The notes under the pieces are model-generated. The model worked only from the letters and a program-made list of their open reading frames with translations, did not search any database and was not told the origin of the DNA. The position numbers were made by a program, and so were the translations under genes. Of a stretch of 64,000 nucleotides of DNA, positions 8,389-17,246 are shown piece by piece; the stretch's first letter is position 1, and the number at the start of each line of letters is the position of its first letter. The stretch lies in NCBI RefSeq assembly GCF_001553565.1, contig NZ_CP014228.1, forward strand, positions 1,984,001 through 2,048,000. The letters are read 5' to 3'. This DNA comes from Actinomyces radicidentis (GTDB taxonomy: Bacteria; Actinomycetota; Actinomycetes; Actinomycetales; Actinomycetaceae).

Positions 8389-8640
8389 CAACAGGCGATG
8401 ACCCGGCCGGGACCGCAGCGCGGCCCCGGGCATCACCGGAGAGCCTCCCGGAAGAACGGGCCCGGCGCCGTCCACGCGACGAGCCGGCGCCTCACTAGAC
8501 CCGGGCGGGAGGGGCCCGCACAGCCCCCTGCGAGCGGTCGCGCACCGCGAGCCGGCCCGGGCCCGCCCGGGACGGGGACCGAGCGCGGCAAGCGAGGTGG
8601 TACCGCGGTGCCGCCCGGCTCCCCAGGTCATGAGCCTGCG
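8389..8640 (+). promoter_or_regulatory. T-box riboswitch, isoleucine-specific
   Basis: The T-box bulge core TGGTACCGCG is at 8598-8607. UGGU can pair with the ACCA end of tRNA-Ile (discriminator A). About 165 bases upstream the segment GGGCATCACCGGAGAGCC holds an ATC (8432-8434) in the specifier position, followed by GGAAGAACGGG and CTCACTAGACC, landmarks I associate with actinobacterial ileS leaders with a shortened stem I. There is no T tract after the antiterminator region, so control is likely translational. Uncharged tRNA-Ile would stabilise the form that exposes the ileS ribosome site. A CTCGTG/CACGAG hairpin (8662-8684) follows. Confidence 0.85.
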
Positions 8641-8704
8641 GGAGGAGGGCCCGGCGTCGTCCTCGTGACGAAGAGGTTCACGAGAGATCCGCGAGGCACC
8701 AGCC

Positions 8705-11700
8705 ATGGCAGACGCCACCCAGACCACGCCGACGGGGGAGTCCTTCCACCCCGCCGGCTACCCCCTCCACCGCGCGGGCGAGGGCGTCAGCCCCTCCCCG
8801 TCCTTCCCCGCCATCGAGCAGGACGTGCTCGCCTACTGGAAGCAGGACGGCACCTTCCAGGCCTCGATCGACAACCGCCCCGCCCTGGACGACGACGGCC
8901 ACTCCAACGAGTTCGTCTTCTACGACGGCCCTCCCTTCGCCAACGGCCTGCCCCACTACGGCCACCTCCTCACCGGCTACGTCAAGGACGCCGTCGGCCG
9001 CTTCCAGACCCAGAACGGCAAGCGCGTCGAGCGCCGCTTCGGCTGGGACACCCACGGCCTGCCCGCCGAGCTCGAGGCCCAGCGCCTCCTCGGCATCGAC
9101 GACGTCACCGAGATCACCCGCCCCGGCGGCATCGGCATCGAGAAGTTCAACGAGGAGTGCCGCACCTCCGTCCTGCGCTACACCAAGGAGTGGGAGGACT
9201 ACGTCACCCGCCAGGCGCGCTGGGTCGACTTCGACAACGACTACAAGACGCTCAACCCCGACTACATGGAGAGCGTCATCTGGGCCTTCAAGACCCTCTA
9301 CGACAAGGGCCTGGCCTACCAGGGCTACCGCGTCCTGCCCTACTGCTGGCACGACCGCACCCCACTGAGCAACCACGAGCTCAAGATGGACGACGACGTC
9401 TACCAGGACCGCCAGGACAACACCGTCACGGTGGGTCTGCGCCTGGAGGAGCCGCTGCGCGAGGGCGCCGAGCGGCCCGAGCTGCTCCTCATCTGGACGA
9501 CGACGCCGTGGACCCTCCCGTCCAACTCCGCCGTCGCCGTCGGCCCCGACGTCGAGTACGTCCTCGTCCACGTGGCGGACGACCTCGACTCGCCGGTCGC
9601 CGGCGAGGACGTCGTCGTCGGCGCCGAGCGCCTTGAGGCCTACGCCAAGGAGCTCGGCGAGGAGCCCGAGGTCCTCGCCAGCTACAAGGGCTCTGAGCTG
9701 GTGGGCGCGGCCTACCACCCCATCTACGACTACTTCGACGACGCCGAGCACCGCGCCGAGGGCGCCCAGCCCGGGCCCAAGGCCTGGCACGTCATCGCCG
9801 CCGACTACGTCACCACCTCCGACGGAACCGGACTCGTCCACCAGGCCCCCGCCTTCGGTGAGGACGACATGTGGACCTGTATGGAGTACGGCATCGGCGT
9901 CGTCCTGCCCGTCGACGAGGGCGGCGTCTTCACCGCCGAGGTCCCCGACTACGAGGGCCTGCAGATCTTCGACGCGAACAAGCCCGTCGTCACCGACCTG
10001 CGCGACGCCACCGGCCCGATCGCCCGCCGCGACCCCGCCGTCCGCGCCGTCCTCGTGCGTCAGCAGTCCTACGTGCACAGCTACCCGCACTGCTGGCGCT
10101 GCCGCAAGCCGCTCATGTACAAGGCCGTGTCCTCCTGGTTCATCAAGGTCACCGCCATCCGCGACCGCATGGTCGAGCTCAACCAGCAGATCGAGTGGAC
10201 TCCCTCCCACATCAAGGACGGCATCTTCGGCAACTGGCTGGCCGGCGCCCGCGACTGGTCCATCTCCCGCAACCGCTTCTGGGGCGCCCCCATCCCGGTG
10301 TGGCGCTCCGACGACCCGCGCTACCCCCGCGAGGACGTCTACGGCTCCTTCGAGGAGCTCGAGCGCGACTTCGGCGTCAAGGTCGACAACCTCCACCGCC
10401 CCTACATCGACGAGCTGGTCCGTCCCAACCCGGACGACCCGACCGGCAAGTCGATGATGCGCCGCATCCCCGACGTCATGGACTGCTGGTTCGAGTCCGG
10501 CTCGATGCCCTACGCCCAGGTGCACTACCCCTTCGAGAACGTCGAGTGGTTCGAGTCGCACAACCCGGGCGACTTCATCGTCGAGTACATCGGCCAGACC
10601 CGCGGCTGGTTCTACACGCTGCACGTCCTGGCCACCGCGCTCTTCGACCGCCCCGCCTTCACCTCCGTCGTCTCCCACGGCATCCTGCTCGGCGACGACG
10701 GCCAGAAGATGAGCAAGTCGCTGCGCAACTACCCCGACGTCAACATGGTCTTCGACCGCGACGGCGCCGACGCCATGCGCTGGTTCCTGCTCTCCAGCCC
10801 CGTCGTGCGCGGCGGCAACCTCGCCGTCACCGACCAGGCGATCCGCGACACCGTGCGCCAGGTCCTCCTGCCGCTGTGGAACACCTGGTACTTCTTCTCG
10901 CTCTACGCCGGCCAGGCCGACGGCGGGAAGGGCTACGTCACGCAGGGCGTGGACCTGTCCGACGCGTCCCTGTTCGGTCCCAAGGGCTCGCTGCACGTCA
11001 TGGACCGCTACGTCCTGGCGCGCACCAAGGACCTCGCTGCGACGGTCCGCGCCCAGATGGGCGCCTACGACGTCACCGGCGCGACCCAGACGATCCGCGA
11101 CTTCCTCGACGTCCTCACCAACTGGTACCTGCGCACCTCGCGCTCGCGCTTCACCAGTCAGGACGCCGCCGTCTCGCACCCGGCCTTCGACACGCTCCAC
11201 ACCGTGCTGCGCGTCCTCATGGAGGTCCAGGCCCCACTCGCCCCGCTCGTCTCCGAGGAGATCTGGCGCGGCCTGACCGGCGGGCGCTCCGTCCACCTCA
11301 CCGACTACCCGGAGCTGCCCGCCCACGTCGCGAGCCCGGCTCTCGTGACCGCCATGGACGAGGCTCGCGCCGCCGTCTCCGCGACCCTGTCCCTGCGCAA
11401 GGCGGAGAAGCTGCGCGTGCGCCAGCCGCTGCGCGCCCTCACCGTCGCCACGACCGACCCGGCCGGGCTCGCGCCCTTCCGCTCGCTCATCGCCGAGGAG
11501 GTCAACGTCAAGGAGGTCCGCGTCCTCGACGCCGCCGACGCCGGCTACGAGGTCCACGAGGAGCTCACGCTCAACCCGCGCGCCTTCTCCCCGGAGGTCC
11601 GCAAGCTCACCTCGCGCCTGTTCAAGGCGCAGAAGGCGGGGGAGTGGACCCTCACCGAGGACGGCGACGTCCGCTTCGACGACGTCCTCATCGACGGGAC

Positions 11701-12067
11701 CCCCGTGGTCCTCGAGGCCGAGGACTCCGCCTTCGCCCTCACCAGCCGCATCGACGTCGACGACGATTCCCTGTCCGCGACGATGCTGCCGTCCGGCGCC
11801 TTCGTCGTCCTGGACACGAGCCTGGACGAGGAGCTGGAGGCCGAGGGCTGGGCCCGCGACCTCGTCCGTCTCGTCATGGACGAGCGCAAGGCGGCCGACC
11901 TCCAGGTCGGCGAGCCCATGCGGATGACCCTCACGGTCCCGGCCGACAAGGCCGAGTGGACGCGCCGCCACCTCGACCTCGTCACCGGCGAGACGAGCTG
12001 TGTGGCCGTCGAGGTCCTCGAGGCCGCCGAGGGCGAGCAGCCCAGCGCCGAGGTCGCCCGCGCCTGA
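8705..12067 (+). CDS. ileS: Isoleucyl-tRNA synthetase
   Basis: 1120 residues, long and similar to the eukaryote-like IleS2 class of Actinobacteria. The class I signatures are [16 protein letters not shown] (HIGH equivalent HYGH, about residues 80-95) and [13 protein letters not shown] (KMSKS). The CP1 editing domain lies between them ([20 protein letters not shown]), followed by the anticodon-binding helical domain (LRTSRSRF). It charges tRNA-Ile and edits valine in the cytoplasm. Expression is governed by the T-box leader. IleS2-type enzymes are often less sensitive to mupirocin, which is a family property not tested here. Confidence 0.98.
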   Translation: MADATQTTPTGESFHPAGYPLHRAGEGVSPSPSFPAIEQDVLAYWKQDGTFQASIDNRPALDDDGHSNEFVFYDGPPFANGLPHYGHLLTGYVKDAVGRFQTQNGKRVERRFGWDTHGLPAELEAQRLLGIDDVTEITRPGGIGIEKFNEECRTSVLRYTKEWEDYVTRQARWVDFDNDYKTLNPDYMESVIWAFKTLYDKGLAYQGYRVLPYCWHDRTPLSNHELKMDDDVYQDRQDNTVTVGLRLEEPLREGAERPELLLIWTTTPWTLPSNSAVAVGPDVEYVLVHVADDLDSPVAGEDVVVGAERLEAYAKELGEEPEVLASYKGSELVGAAYHPIYDYFDDAEHRAEGAQPGPKAWHVIAADYVTTSDGTGLVHQAPAFGEDDMWTCMEYGIGVVLPVDEGGVFTAEVPDYEGLQIFDANKPVVTDLRDATGPIARRDPAVRAVLVRQQSYVHSYPHCWRCRKPLMYKAVSSWFIKVTAIRDRMVELNQQIEWTPSHIKDGIFGNWLAGARDWSISRNRFWGAPIPVWRSDDPRYPREDVYGSFEELERDFGVKVDNLHRPYIDELVRPNPDDPTGKSMMRRIPDVMDCWFESGSMPYAQVHYPFENVEWFESHNPGDFIVEYIGQTRGWFYTLHVLATALFDRPAFTSVVSHGILLGDDGQKMSKSLRNYPDVNMVFDRDGADAMRWFLLSSPVVRGGNLAVTDQAIRDTVRQVLLPLWNTWYFFSLYAGQADGGKGYVTQGVDLSDASLFGPKGSLHVMDRYVLARTKDLAATVRAQMGAYDVTGATQTIRDFLDVLTNWYLRTSRSRFTSQDAAVSHPAFDTLHTVLRVLMEVQAPLAPLVSEEIWRGLTGGRSVHLTDYPELPAHVASPALVTAMDEARAAVSATLSLRKAEKLRVRQPLRALTVATTDPAGLAPFRSLIAEEVNVKEVRVLDAADAGYEVHEELTLNPRAFSPEVRKLTSRLFKAQKAGEWTLTEDGDVRFDDVLIDGTPVVLEAEDSAFALTSRIDVDDDSLSATMLPSGAFVVLDTSLDEELEAEGWARDLVRLVMDERKAADLQVGEPMRMTLTVPADKAEWTRRHLDLVTGETSCVAVEVLEAAEGEQPSAEVARA

Positions 12068-12105
12068 CGCCCGCGAAGCCGTCGCTGCGGTCCCCACCCT
12101 CGGTG

Positions 12106-12179
12106 GTCGACCGCCAATGCACCGCTCGACCGTCTGATTCCTGGGAATCAGGCGGTCGAGCGTGGGTCTGGCGGTCGAC
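12106..12179. terminator. ileS: Two-level palindrome after ileS
   Basis: The outer arms GTCGACCGCCA (12106-12116) and TGGCGGTCGAC (12169-12179) enclose an inner hairpin with arms CGCTCGACCG (12123-12132) and CGGTCGAGCG (12153-12162), continued by CTGATTC/GAATCAG. All arms are perfect. It is most likely the ileS terminator. The nested symmetry is stronger than a terminator needs. Confidence 0.7.
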
Positions 12180-12241
12180 GGCGCGCTCGGGCGGGCGGCT
12201 TGCCGATCCGCGGCGACCGGCGTACCTTCTCCCTCAGTCAA

Positions 12242-12258
12242 TTGAGAACCATTCTCAA
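12242..12258. promoter_or_regulatory. Fur/Zur-like palindromic operator
   Basis: TTGAGAA-CCA-TTCTCAA is a perfect 7-3-7 palindrome (equally a 7-1-7 TGAGAAC-C-ATTCTCA box) ending 18 bases before the ATG of the trypsin-like gene. It resembles Fur-superfamily (Fur, Zur) boxes and is one of the few AT-rich patches here. This suggests metal-controlled expression. Which metal cannot be told. Confidence 0.5.
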
Positions 12259-12276
12259 CGTGAACGAGAGAACACC

Positions 12277-12944
12277 ATGAAGAAGACCGTCGCCACTCTC
12301 GCCGCCCTCGGCGCCCTCGTCGTCGGCCCCGTGCTCGCGACTCCGGCCCAGGCCGCCACGGGCGGGGAGGTCACCGACGACCCGGGCGTCGTCGCCCTCC
12401 TCGACGCCCAGGGGGAGCACCGCTGCAGCGCCGTCCTCGTCGCGAAGGACTGGGCCCTCGCCTGGTCCGACTCGACCAGGTGCGCCGCCGCCACCGGCGC
12501 CGTCGCCACGAACGGCAGGACCGCCTCGGTCGACGACCACCGCTACTTCCAGCAGCGCGACGGCGTCACCCACACCGACCCGTCGAAGAGCCAGGCGATG
12601 CTCGTCCACCTCGACCACCCGCTCGAGGGCGTCGCGACGGCGCGGCTCAGCGACCGGGCCCCGCAGGCCGGGCCGGCGAGAGGCTCAGCGTCGTCGCCGT
12701 CAACAGCTCCGAGGACGCCGCGACCCCGACCCTCGGCCGCGCCGACGTCACCGTTGACGGCCACAACCGCTGGATCAGCTGGTTCGACGGCCCTGAGGGC
12801 ATGACGCTCGAGCACCGCGACTCCGGCGCCGCGCTCATGCGCGGCGACGAGGTCGTCGGCTTCGTCGGCCTCGCCGAGTCCACCGGCGGAGACGCCGAGG
12901 ACGTCGCCAACGTCCACCACTGGGTCGACTCGGTCATCGGCTGA
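12277..12944 (+). pseudogene. Frameshifted secreted trypsin-like protein
   Basis: The ATG at 12277 opens a Sec signal peptide (MKKTVATLAALGALVVG, cleavage after TPAQA-A) and a chymotrypsin-fold domain (HRCSAVLVAKDWALAW). At about 12,667-12,673 the coding frame shifts: the upstream frame runs out at 12,804, while the downstream frame continues GERLSVVAVNSSEDAATPTLG to VHHWVDSVIG and stops at 12,944. One missing base would restore a 220-residue protein. The active site is also abnormal: the usual TAAHC segment reads AWSDSTRC (no histidine), and GDSGGP reads RDSGAAL. Even intact it may be a non-enzymatic homologue. A sequencing error at a G run is possible. Confidence 0.7.
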
Positions 12945-12979
12945 GCGCACTCGCCTGAGAGGCCCGGCTCCGGGCGAGC

Positions 12980-13043
12980 CGCGCCGCACGCACCGCGCCG
13001 CACGCACCGCGCCGCACACACCGCGCCGCACGCGCCGCGCCGC
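12980..13043. repeat. Tandem 14-bp repeat, about 4.5 copies
   Basis: The unit CGCGCCGCACGCAC repeats at 12980, 12994, 13008 and 13022 with single changes in copies 3 and 4, then a partial copy at 13036. It is non-coding, between the trypsin-like pseudogene and its terminator. Confidence 0.85.
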
Positions 13044-13079
13044 CTCAGCCCGGTCCTCCGGGCACCACCTCCACGTACG

Positions 13080-13117
13080 GTTCGGCCGCCCGGCCCCCAG
13101 GGGCCGGGCGGCCGAAC
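13080..13117. terminator. Very long perfect hairpin
   Basis: Eighteen-base complementary arms (13080-13097, GTTCGGCCGCCCGGCCCC, and 13100-13117) leave a two-base centre. It ends the trypsin-like locus ahead of the next gene. Confidence 0.75.
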
Positions 13118-13159
13118 GTGCGTCCGACTGCCAGCCACGCTGGGGAGCATCATGGGGAC

Positions 13160-14179
13160 ATGAGCGACTCACGCCGACTCCTCCCCGCCGACCTGCCTCG
13201 CCCGCTCGTCGTCGCCCCCATGGCCGGCGGCCCCTCGACCCCGGCCATGCCCGTGGCCGCCGCCCAGGCCGACGGCATGGGCTTCCTCGCCGCCGGCTAC
13301 AAGACGCCCGCGCTCCTCGCCGAGCAGGTCGCCGCCGTCCGCGCCGCCACCACGGGCCCCTTCGGCGTCAACCTCTTCGTCCCCGGACCTCCCGCGGACC
13401 TCGCCGCCGCGGCCGCCTACCGCGACAGCCTCCTGCCGCTCGCCGCGAGCCTCGGCGTCGAGCTGCCCGAGCCCCACCAGGACGACGACGCCTGGGACGC
13501 CAAGCTCGAGATCCTCACCGACGAGCCCGTCCCCGTCGTCTCCTTCACCTTCGGCTGCCCTCCCGCTGAGGCCGTCTCCCGGCTCCACGCCGTCGGCAGC
13601 GCCTGCTGGGCCACCGTCACCAGCGGCCCCGAGGCCCGTCAGGCCCAGGCCGCGGGCGCCGATGCCCTCGTGGTCCAGGGGGCCGGCGCCGGCGGCCACC
13701 GCGCCGTCTTCGACCCGACCGTCCCCGCCCCGACGGCGACGCTCGAGGAGCTCGCCGAGGAGGTGCGCGCCCTGAGCCCTCTGCCCATCGTCGTCGCCGG
13801 CGGGCTCACCTCGCCCGAGGAGGTCCGGCGCTGGACGGAGCGGGGCGTCCCCGTCTCCGCCGGCACCGCCTTCCTCGACGCCGCCGAGGCCGGCACCAGC
13901 CCCGTCATCCGGGCCGCCCTCCGCGACGAGCGCTTCACGACGACCGCCCTCACCCGCGCCTTCTCCGGGCGCCTGGCACGCGGCCTCGTCAACGACTTCA
14001 TGCACGACCACGAGGACGCCCCCGCCTCCTACCCCGCCGTCGACCAGGTGACGGGACCGATCCGCGGCGCCGGCTCCAGGGCGGGAGACTCTCGGGTGGT
14101 GAGCCTGTGGGCCGGCACGTCCTGGCGCGAGGCCCGCCCCGGCGCCACCGCCGAGATCTACGACCGCCTCCTGGGCTGA
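13160..14179 (+). CDS. Nitronate monooxygenase family flavoprotein
   Basis: 339 residues, a TIM-barrel NMO/2-nitropropane dioxygenase-like protein. The start PLVVAPMAGGPSTP, then FGVNLFVPGPP, VQGAGAGGHRA (the segment holding the catalytic histidine of class I enzymes) and PIVVAGGLTSPEEVRRW for the FMN phosphate fit the family. Members oxidise propionate-3-nitronate, a metabolic poison, using FMN and oxygen, but many relatives have unknown substrates. ATG 13160 is preferred over upstream frames because CATCAT lies exactly six bases before it (leaderless arrangement) and the protein aligns from there. It converges on the HAD gene with a 7-base gap. Confidence 0.88.
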   Translation: MSDSRRLLPADLPRPLVVAPMAGGPSTPAMPVAAAQADGMGFLAAGYKTPALLAEQVAAVRAATTGPFGVNLFVPGPPADLAAAAAYRDSLLPLAASLGVELPEPHQDDDAWDAKLEILTDEPVPVVSFTFGCPPAEAVSRLHAVGSACWATVTSGPEARQAQAAGADALVVQGAGAGGHRAVFDPTVPAPTATLEELAEEVRALSPLPIVVAGGLTSPEEVRRWTERGVPVSAGTAFLDAAEAGTSPVIRAALRDERFTTTALTRAFSGRLARGLVNDFMHDHEDAPASYPAVDQVTGPIRGAGSRAGDSRVVSLWAGTSWREARPGATAEIYDRLLG

Positions 14180-14186
14180 GCGCTCC

Positions 14187-15011
14187 TCAGTCGCCGGCGC
14201 CGGCCTGGCCGTCGAGGAGGGCGATGAGGTCGCCGATGCCCTCGTGCACGGCGAAGGGGCGGAAGGGGTAGCGCCCGATCTGCTCGCGGCTCGTCGACCC
14301 GGTGAGGACGAGGTGCGTGCGCAGGCCCGCCTCGACGCCCGCGCGCACGTCCGTGTCCATGCGGTCGCCCACCATGGCCGCCGTCGTCGAGTGTGCCCCG
14401 ATGACGTTGAGGCCCGCCCGGATCATGACCGGGTTCGGCTTGCCCACGAAGTACGGGGCGCGGCCCGTGGCCGCCTGGATCATCGCCGCGATCGAGCCCG
14501 TCGCCGGCAGCGTGCCCTCGTCGGAGGGACCCGAGACGTCCGGGTTCGTCGCGATGAACTTCGCCCCGCCCTCGATGAGGCGGATCGCGTGGGTGAGCGC
14601 GTTGAAGGAGTAGTTGCGGGTCTCTCCCAGCACCACGTACTCGGGGTCCTGGTCGGTCATGATGTAGCCCGCGCCGTGCAGCGCCGTCGTCAGGCCCGCC
14701 TCGCCGATGACGAAGGCCGAGGACTCCGGGGACTGCTGCGCCAGGAAGGCCGCCGTCGCGTTCGCGCTCGTCCAGATCCGGTCCTCCGGGACCTCCAGCC
14801 CGGAGCGGGCCAGGCGGGCGGAGAGGTCGCGGTTGGTGAAGATCGAGTTGTTCGTCAGGACGAGGAAGGGGATCTCCCGCTCGCGCAGGGCGTCGATGAA
14901 CTCCTGGGCGCCGGGCAGCGCGCGGTTCTCGTGGACGAGGACGCCGTCCATGTCGGACAGCCACGCGGTCACGGGCGGCAGCTCGGCCAGGGCGAGCGAG
15001 GTGGGCTCCAT
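14187..15011 (-). CDS. HAD-IIA family phosphatase (NagD-like)
   Basis: 274 residues. Motif I WLSDMDGVLVHENRALPGA carries the two aspartates, motif II is FLVLTNNS, the cap domain is mid-protein, and motif III/IV are GKPNPVMI and MVGDRMDTDV. The enzyme class dephosphorylates small phosphoesters such as sugar phosphates, nucleotides or glycerol phosphate, and the substrate here is unknown. AGGAGG lies seven bases before the ATG. It is transcribed divergently from folC. Confidence 0.9.
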   Translation of the reverse strand: MEPTSLALAELPPVTAWLSDMDGVLVHENRALPGAQEFIDALREREIPFLVLTNNSIFTNRDLSARLARSGLEVPEDRIWTSANATAAFLAQQSPESSAFVIGEAGLTTALHGAGYIMTDQDPEYVVLGETRNYSFNALTHAIRLIEGGAKFIATNPDVSGPSDEGTLPATGSIAAMIQAATGRAPYFVGKPNPVMIRAGLNVIGAHSTTAAMVGDRMDTDVRAGVEAGLRTHLVLTGSTSREQIGRYPFRPFAVHEGIGDLIALLDGQAGAGD

Positions 15012-15160
15012 GCGGTTCCTCCTGAGGGGCGGGACTGGGCGGACGGCCGACGGCGTCGACCGGGGCCAGCGTAGGGGAGGGGGGCGTCCCGCGTGACGGC
15101 CGCGACAGCGGTCTCACCGTGAGCGGACGCCCCGGCCTCGGACCCGCGCGCACGCCTCGC

Positions 15161-15166
15161 TAGGCT
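15161..15166 (+). promoter_or_regulatory. -10 box of folC
   Basis: TAGGCT fits TANNNT about 40 bases before the folC ATG. The -35 is weak. Confidence 0.4.
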
Positions 15167-15205
15167 GGCCCAGGTCCCGTCCCACCACCGTCCCCGGGGA
15201 GAAGC

Positions 15206-17164
15206 ATGAGCAGCGAGCAGCACGACGACGCCGCCGAGAAGGGCACCCACCCCGGCGCCGCCTTCGGCATCCCAGAGGGCGCCACCGGCGAGGAGGTCGT
15301 CGACGCCGTCTTCGGCGACGCCGTCGCCACCGGCGGGGGGCTCGAGGCCCTGCGCCGCGAGATCGAGGGTGACCCCGCCGGCATCAAGGGCATCGACCCC
15401 GAGCTCCTGCCCTACATCGAGGCCGCCGGCGGCCCCGCCGCCGCCCGCCCCGACGGCTCCACCGTCTCGGTCACCGACCTCCAGAGCGAGCAGGCCGCCG
15501 CCGACGCCGCCGAGGACGCCCGAGAGGCCGCCGACCTCGACGCCCTGCGCCACCTCGTCGCCCACAACATGATCCCCTCGGGCGACCTCGACCAGCTCGA
15601 CGCCCTCCTCGCCGAGGTCGACGAGGACGACTCCGACGACTGGGAGGACTGGGAGCCCCAGCTCCCCGACGCCCCCGCCGACCGCTCCGCCGACGACGAC
15701 CGGGACGACGAGGCCGGCACCGGGCTCGGGGAGCGCCTGGGCGACGAGATCGAGCGGAACCAGGCGGACCTGCGCGCCGCCGCCCACGCCGTCGAGGTCT
15801 CCGCCCGCATGCGCGAGGTCGAGGCCGAGATCCTCTCCCGCGCCCCCGAGCACCAGGTCCAGCCCTCCCTCGAGCGCGTCGAGGCCGTCCTCGACGTCAT
15901 CGGCAACCCCGAGCGCACCTACCGCGTCGTCCACGTCACCGGCACCAACGGCAAGACCTCGACCGCCCGCATGGTCGAGCGCCTCCTCGCCGCCACCGGC
16001 ATGCGGACCGGCCGCTTCACCAGCCCCCACCTCGCCACCATCCGCGAGCGCATCAGCCTCGACGGCGAGCCCATCAGCGAGGAGGGCTTCATCGCGGCCT
16101 GGGAGGACGTCGCCCCCTACATCGAGATGGTCGACGAGCAGTCCCTCGCCAAGGGCGGCCCGCGGCTGTCCTTCTTCGAGGTCCTCACCGTCATGGCCCT
16201 CGCGGCCTTCGCCGACCACCCCGTCGACGTCGCCGTCATCGAGGTCGGCATGGGCGGAACCTGGGACTCCACCAACGTCGTCGCCTCCGAGGTCGAGGTC
16301 ATCACCCCCATCGGCCTCGACCACACCGCCTGGCTCGGGGACACCATCGAGGAGATCGCCTCCAACAAGGCCGGCATCATCAAGGACGGCGCCACCCTCA
16401 TCACCTCCGTCCAGGTCCCCGAGGCTCAGGCCGTCATCGCGGCCGCGGCCGCCGAGCACGGCGTCGTCTGGCGCCGCGAGCTCGACCCCGAGGAGGACCC
16501 CGACGCCCCCGACGCCGGCGCCCTGCGCGTCCTGGACCGCTCCATCGCGGTGGGCGGCCAGCTCGTGACGATGCGCACCGCCGCCGCCGTCTACGAGGAC
16601 GTCTTCGTGCCCCTCCACGGCGACTACCAGGCGAGCAACGCCGTCCTCGCGCTCGCGGCCGCCGAGGCCGTCTTCGGCGGGCGCGCCCTACCCGCCAAGA
16701 TCGTCGAGGACGGATTCGCGTCGGTGACCAGCCCCGGCCGCCTCGAGGTCGTCCGCTCCAGCCCGACCGTCCTCGTCGACGCCGGCCACAACCCGCACGG
16801 CGTCACCGCCCTCATGAGCGCCATCGACGAGGCCTTCCCCTTCCAGCACCTCGTCGCCGTCTACGGGGCCATGGCGGACAAGGACGCTGAGGGCGTCCTC
16901 GCCGCCCTCGAGCCGGCCGTCGACGCCGTCGTCATCGTCCCCATCGACTCGCCGCGCGCCGCCGAGCCGGAGGACCTCGCCGTCGTCGCCCGGGAGGTGC
17001 TCGGGGAGGACCGCGTCATCGTCGCGGCCGACCTGGGCTCCGGCGTCGAGCAGGCCGTCACCATCGCCGAGGGTACGGACGCACCGCTGCCGGCCTCCGG
17101 CGTCCTCATCGTCGGCTCCGTCGTCCTCGCCGCCGAGGCCCGCGCGCTCTTCGGGAGGGTCTGA
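15206..17164 (+). CDS. folC: Folylpolyglutamate/dihydrofolate synthase with acidic N-terminal extension
   Basis: 652 residues. The Mur-ligase-like domain begins near residue 205: the P-loop VTGTNGKTSTARM (about 249), FTSPHLATIRERI, SFFEVLTVMALAAFA, EVGMGGTWDSTN and GLDHTAWLGDTIEEIA. The C-terminal domain has VLVDAGHNPHG. It adds glutamates to (dihydro)folate using ATP. Typical FolC proteins are 420-500 residues. The first 200 residues here are an unusual Asp/Glu/Ala-rich region (EVDEDDSDDWEDWEPQ) with no recognised fold. A GGGGAGAAG ribosome site supports the ATG at 15206, and no in-frame start with a good ribosome site was noticed closer to the domain. Confidence 0.93.
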   Translation: MSSEQHDDAAEKGTHPGAAFGIPEGATGEEVVDAVFGDAVATGGGLEALRREIEGDPAGIKGIDPELLPYIEAAGGPAAARPDGSTVSVTDLQSEQAAADAAEDAREAADLDALRHLVAHNMIPSGDLDQLDALLAEVDEDDSDDWEDWEPQLPDAPADRSADDDRDDEAGTGLGERLGDEIERNQADLRAAAHAVEVSARMREVEAEILSRAPEHQVQPSLERVEAVLDVIGNPERTYRVVHVTGTNGKTSTARMVERLLAATGMRTGRFTSPHLATIRERISLDGEPISEEGFIAAWEDVAPYIEMVDEQSLAKGGPRLSFFEVLTVMALAAFADHPVDVAVIEVGMGGTWDSTNVVASEVEVITPIGLDHTAWLGDTIEEIASNKAGIIKDGATLITSVQVPEAQAVIAAAAAEHGVVWRRELDPEEDPDAPDAGALRVLDRSIAVGGQLVTMRTAAAVYEDVFVPLHGDYQASNAVLALAAAEAVFGGRALPAKIVEDGFASVTSPGRLEVVRSSPTVLVDAGHNPHGVTALMSAIDEAFPFQHLVAVYGAMADKDAEGVLAALEPAVDAVVIVPIDSPRAAEPEDLAVVAREVLGEDRVIVAADLGSGVEQAVTIAEGTDAPLPASGVLIVGSVVLAAEARALFGRV

Positions 17165-17194
17165 CCGCGCCCCGACCCTGACCCGCAGCACGGC

Positions 17195-17219
17195 GCCGGC
17201 GCCCTGGCGGGGCGCCGGC
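17195..17219. terminator. Terminator hairpin of folC
   Basis: The arms GCCGGCGCCC (17195-17204) and GGGCGCCGGC (17210-17219) enclose a 5-base loop. It lies between the convergent folC and lipoprotein loci and could serve both. Confidence 0.7.
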
Positions 17220-17246
17220 ACCGTCGTCGTTCGAGGCGGTCGGTGA

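Noticed and set aside
8115-8498. Plus-strand ORF across the sir-ileS intergenic region
   Set aside because: Overlaps the T-box and promoter; composition is not protein-like.
8678-12241. A 1187-codon open frame antisense to ileS, and similar long antisense frames over ileS, smc and the 30-33 kb region
   Set aside because: Low-complexity Gly/Val/Asp-rich or Arg-rich translations with no domain; they are mirror frames of high-GC genes.
12980-13043. CRISPR-like array
   Set aside because: Units are 14 bases, directly abutting, without spacers: a simple tandem repeat.
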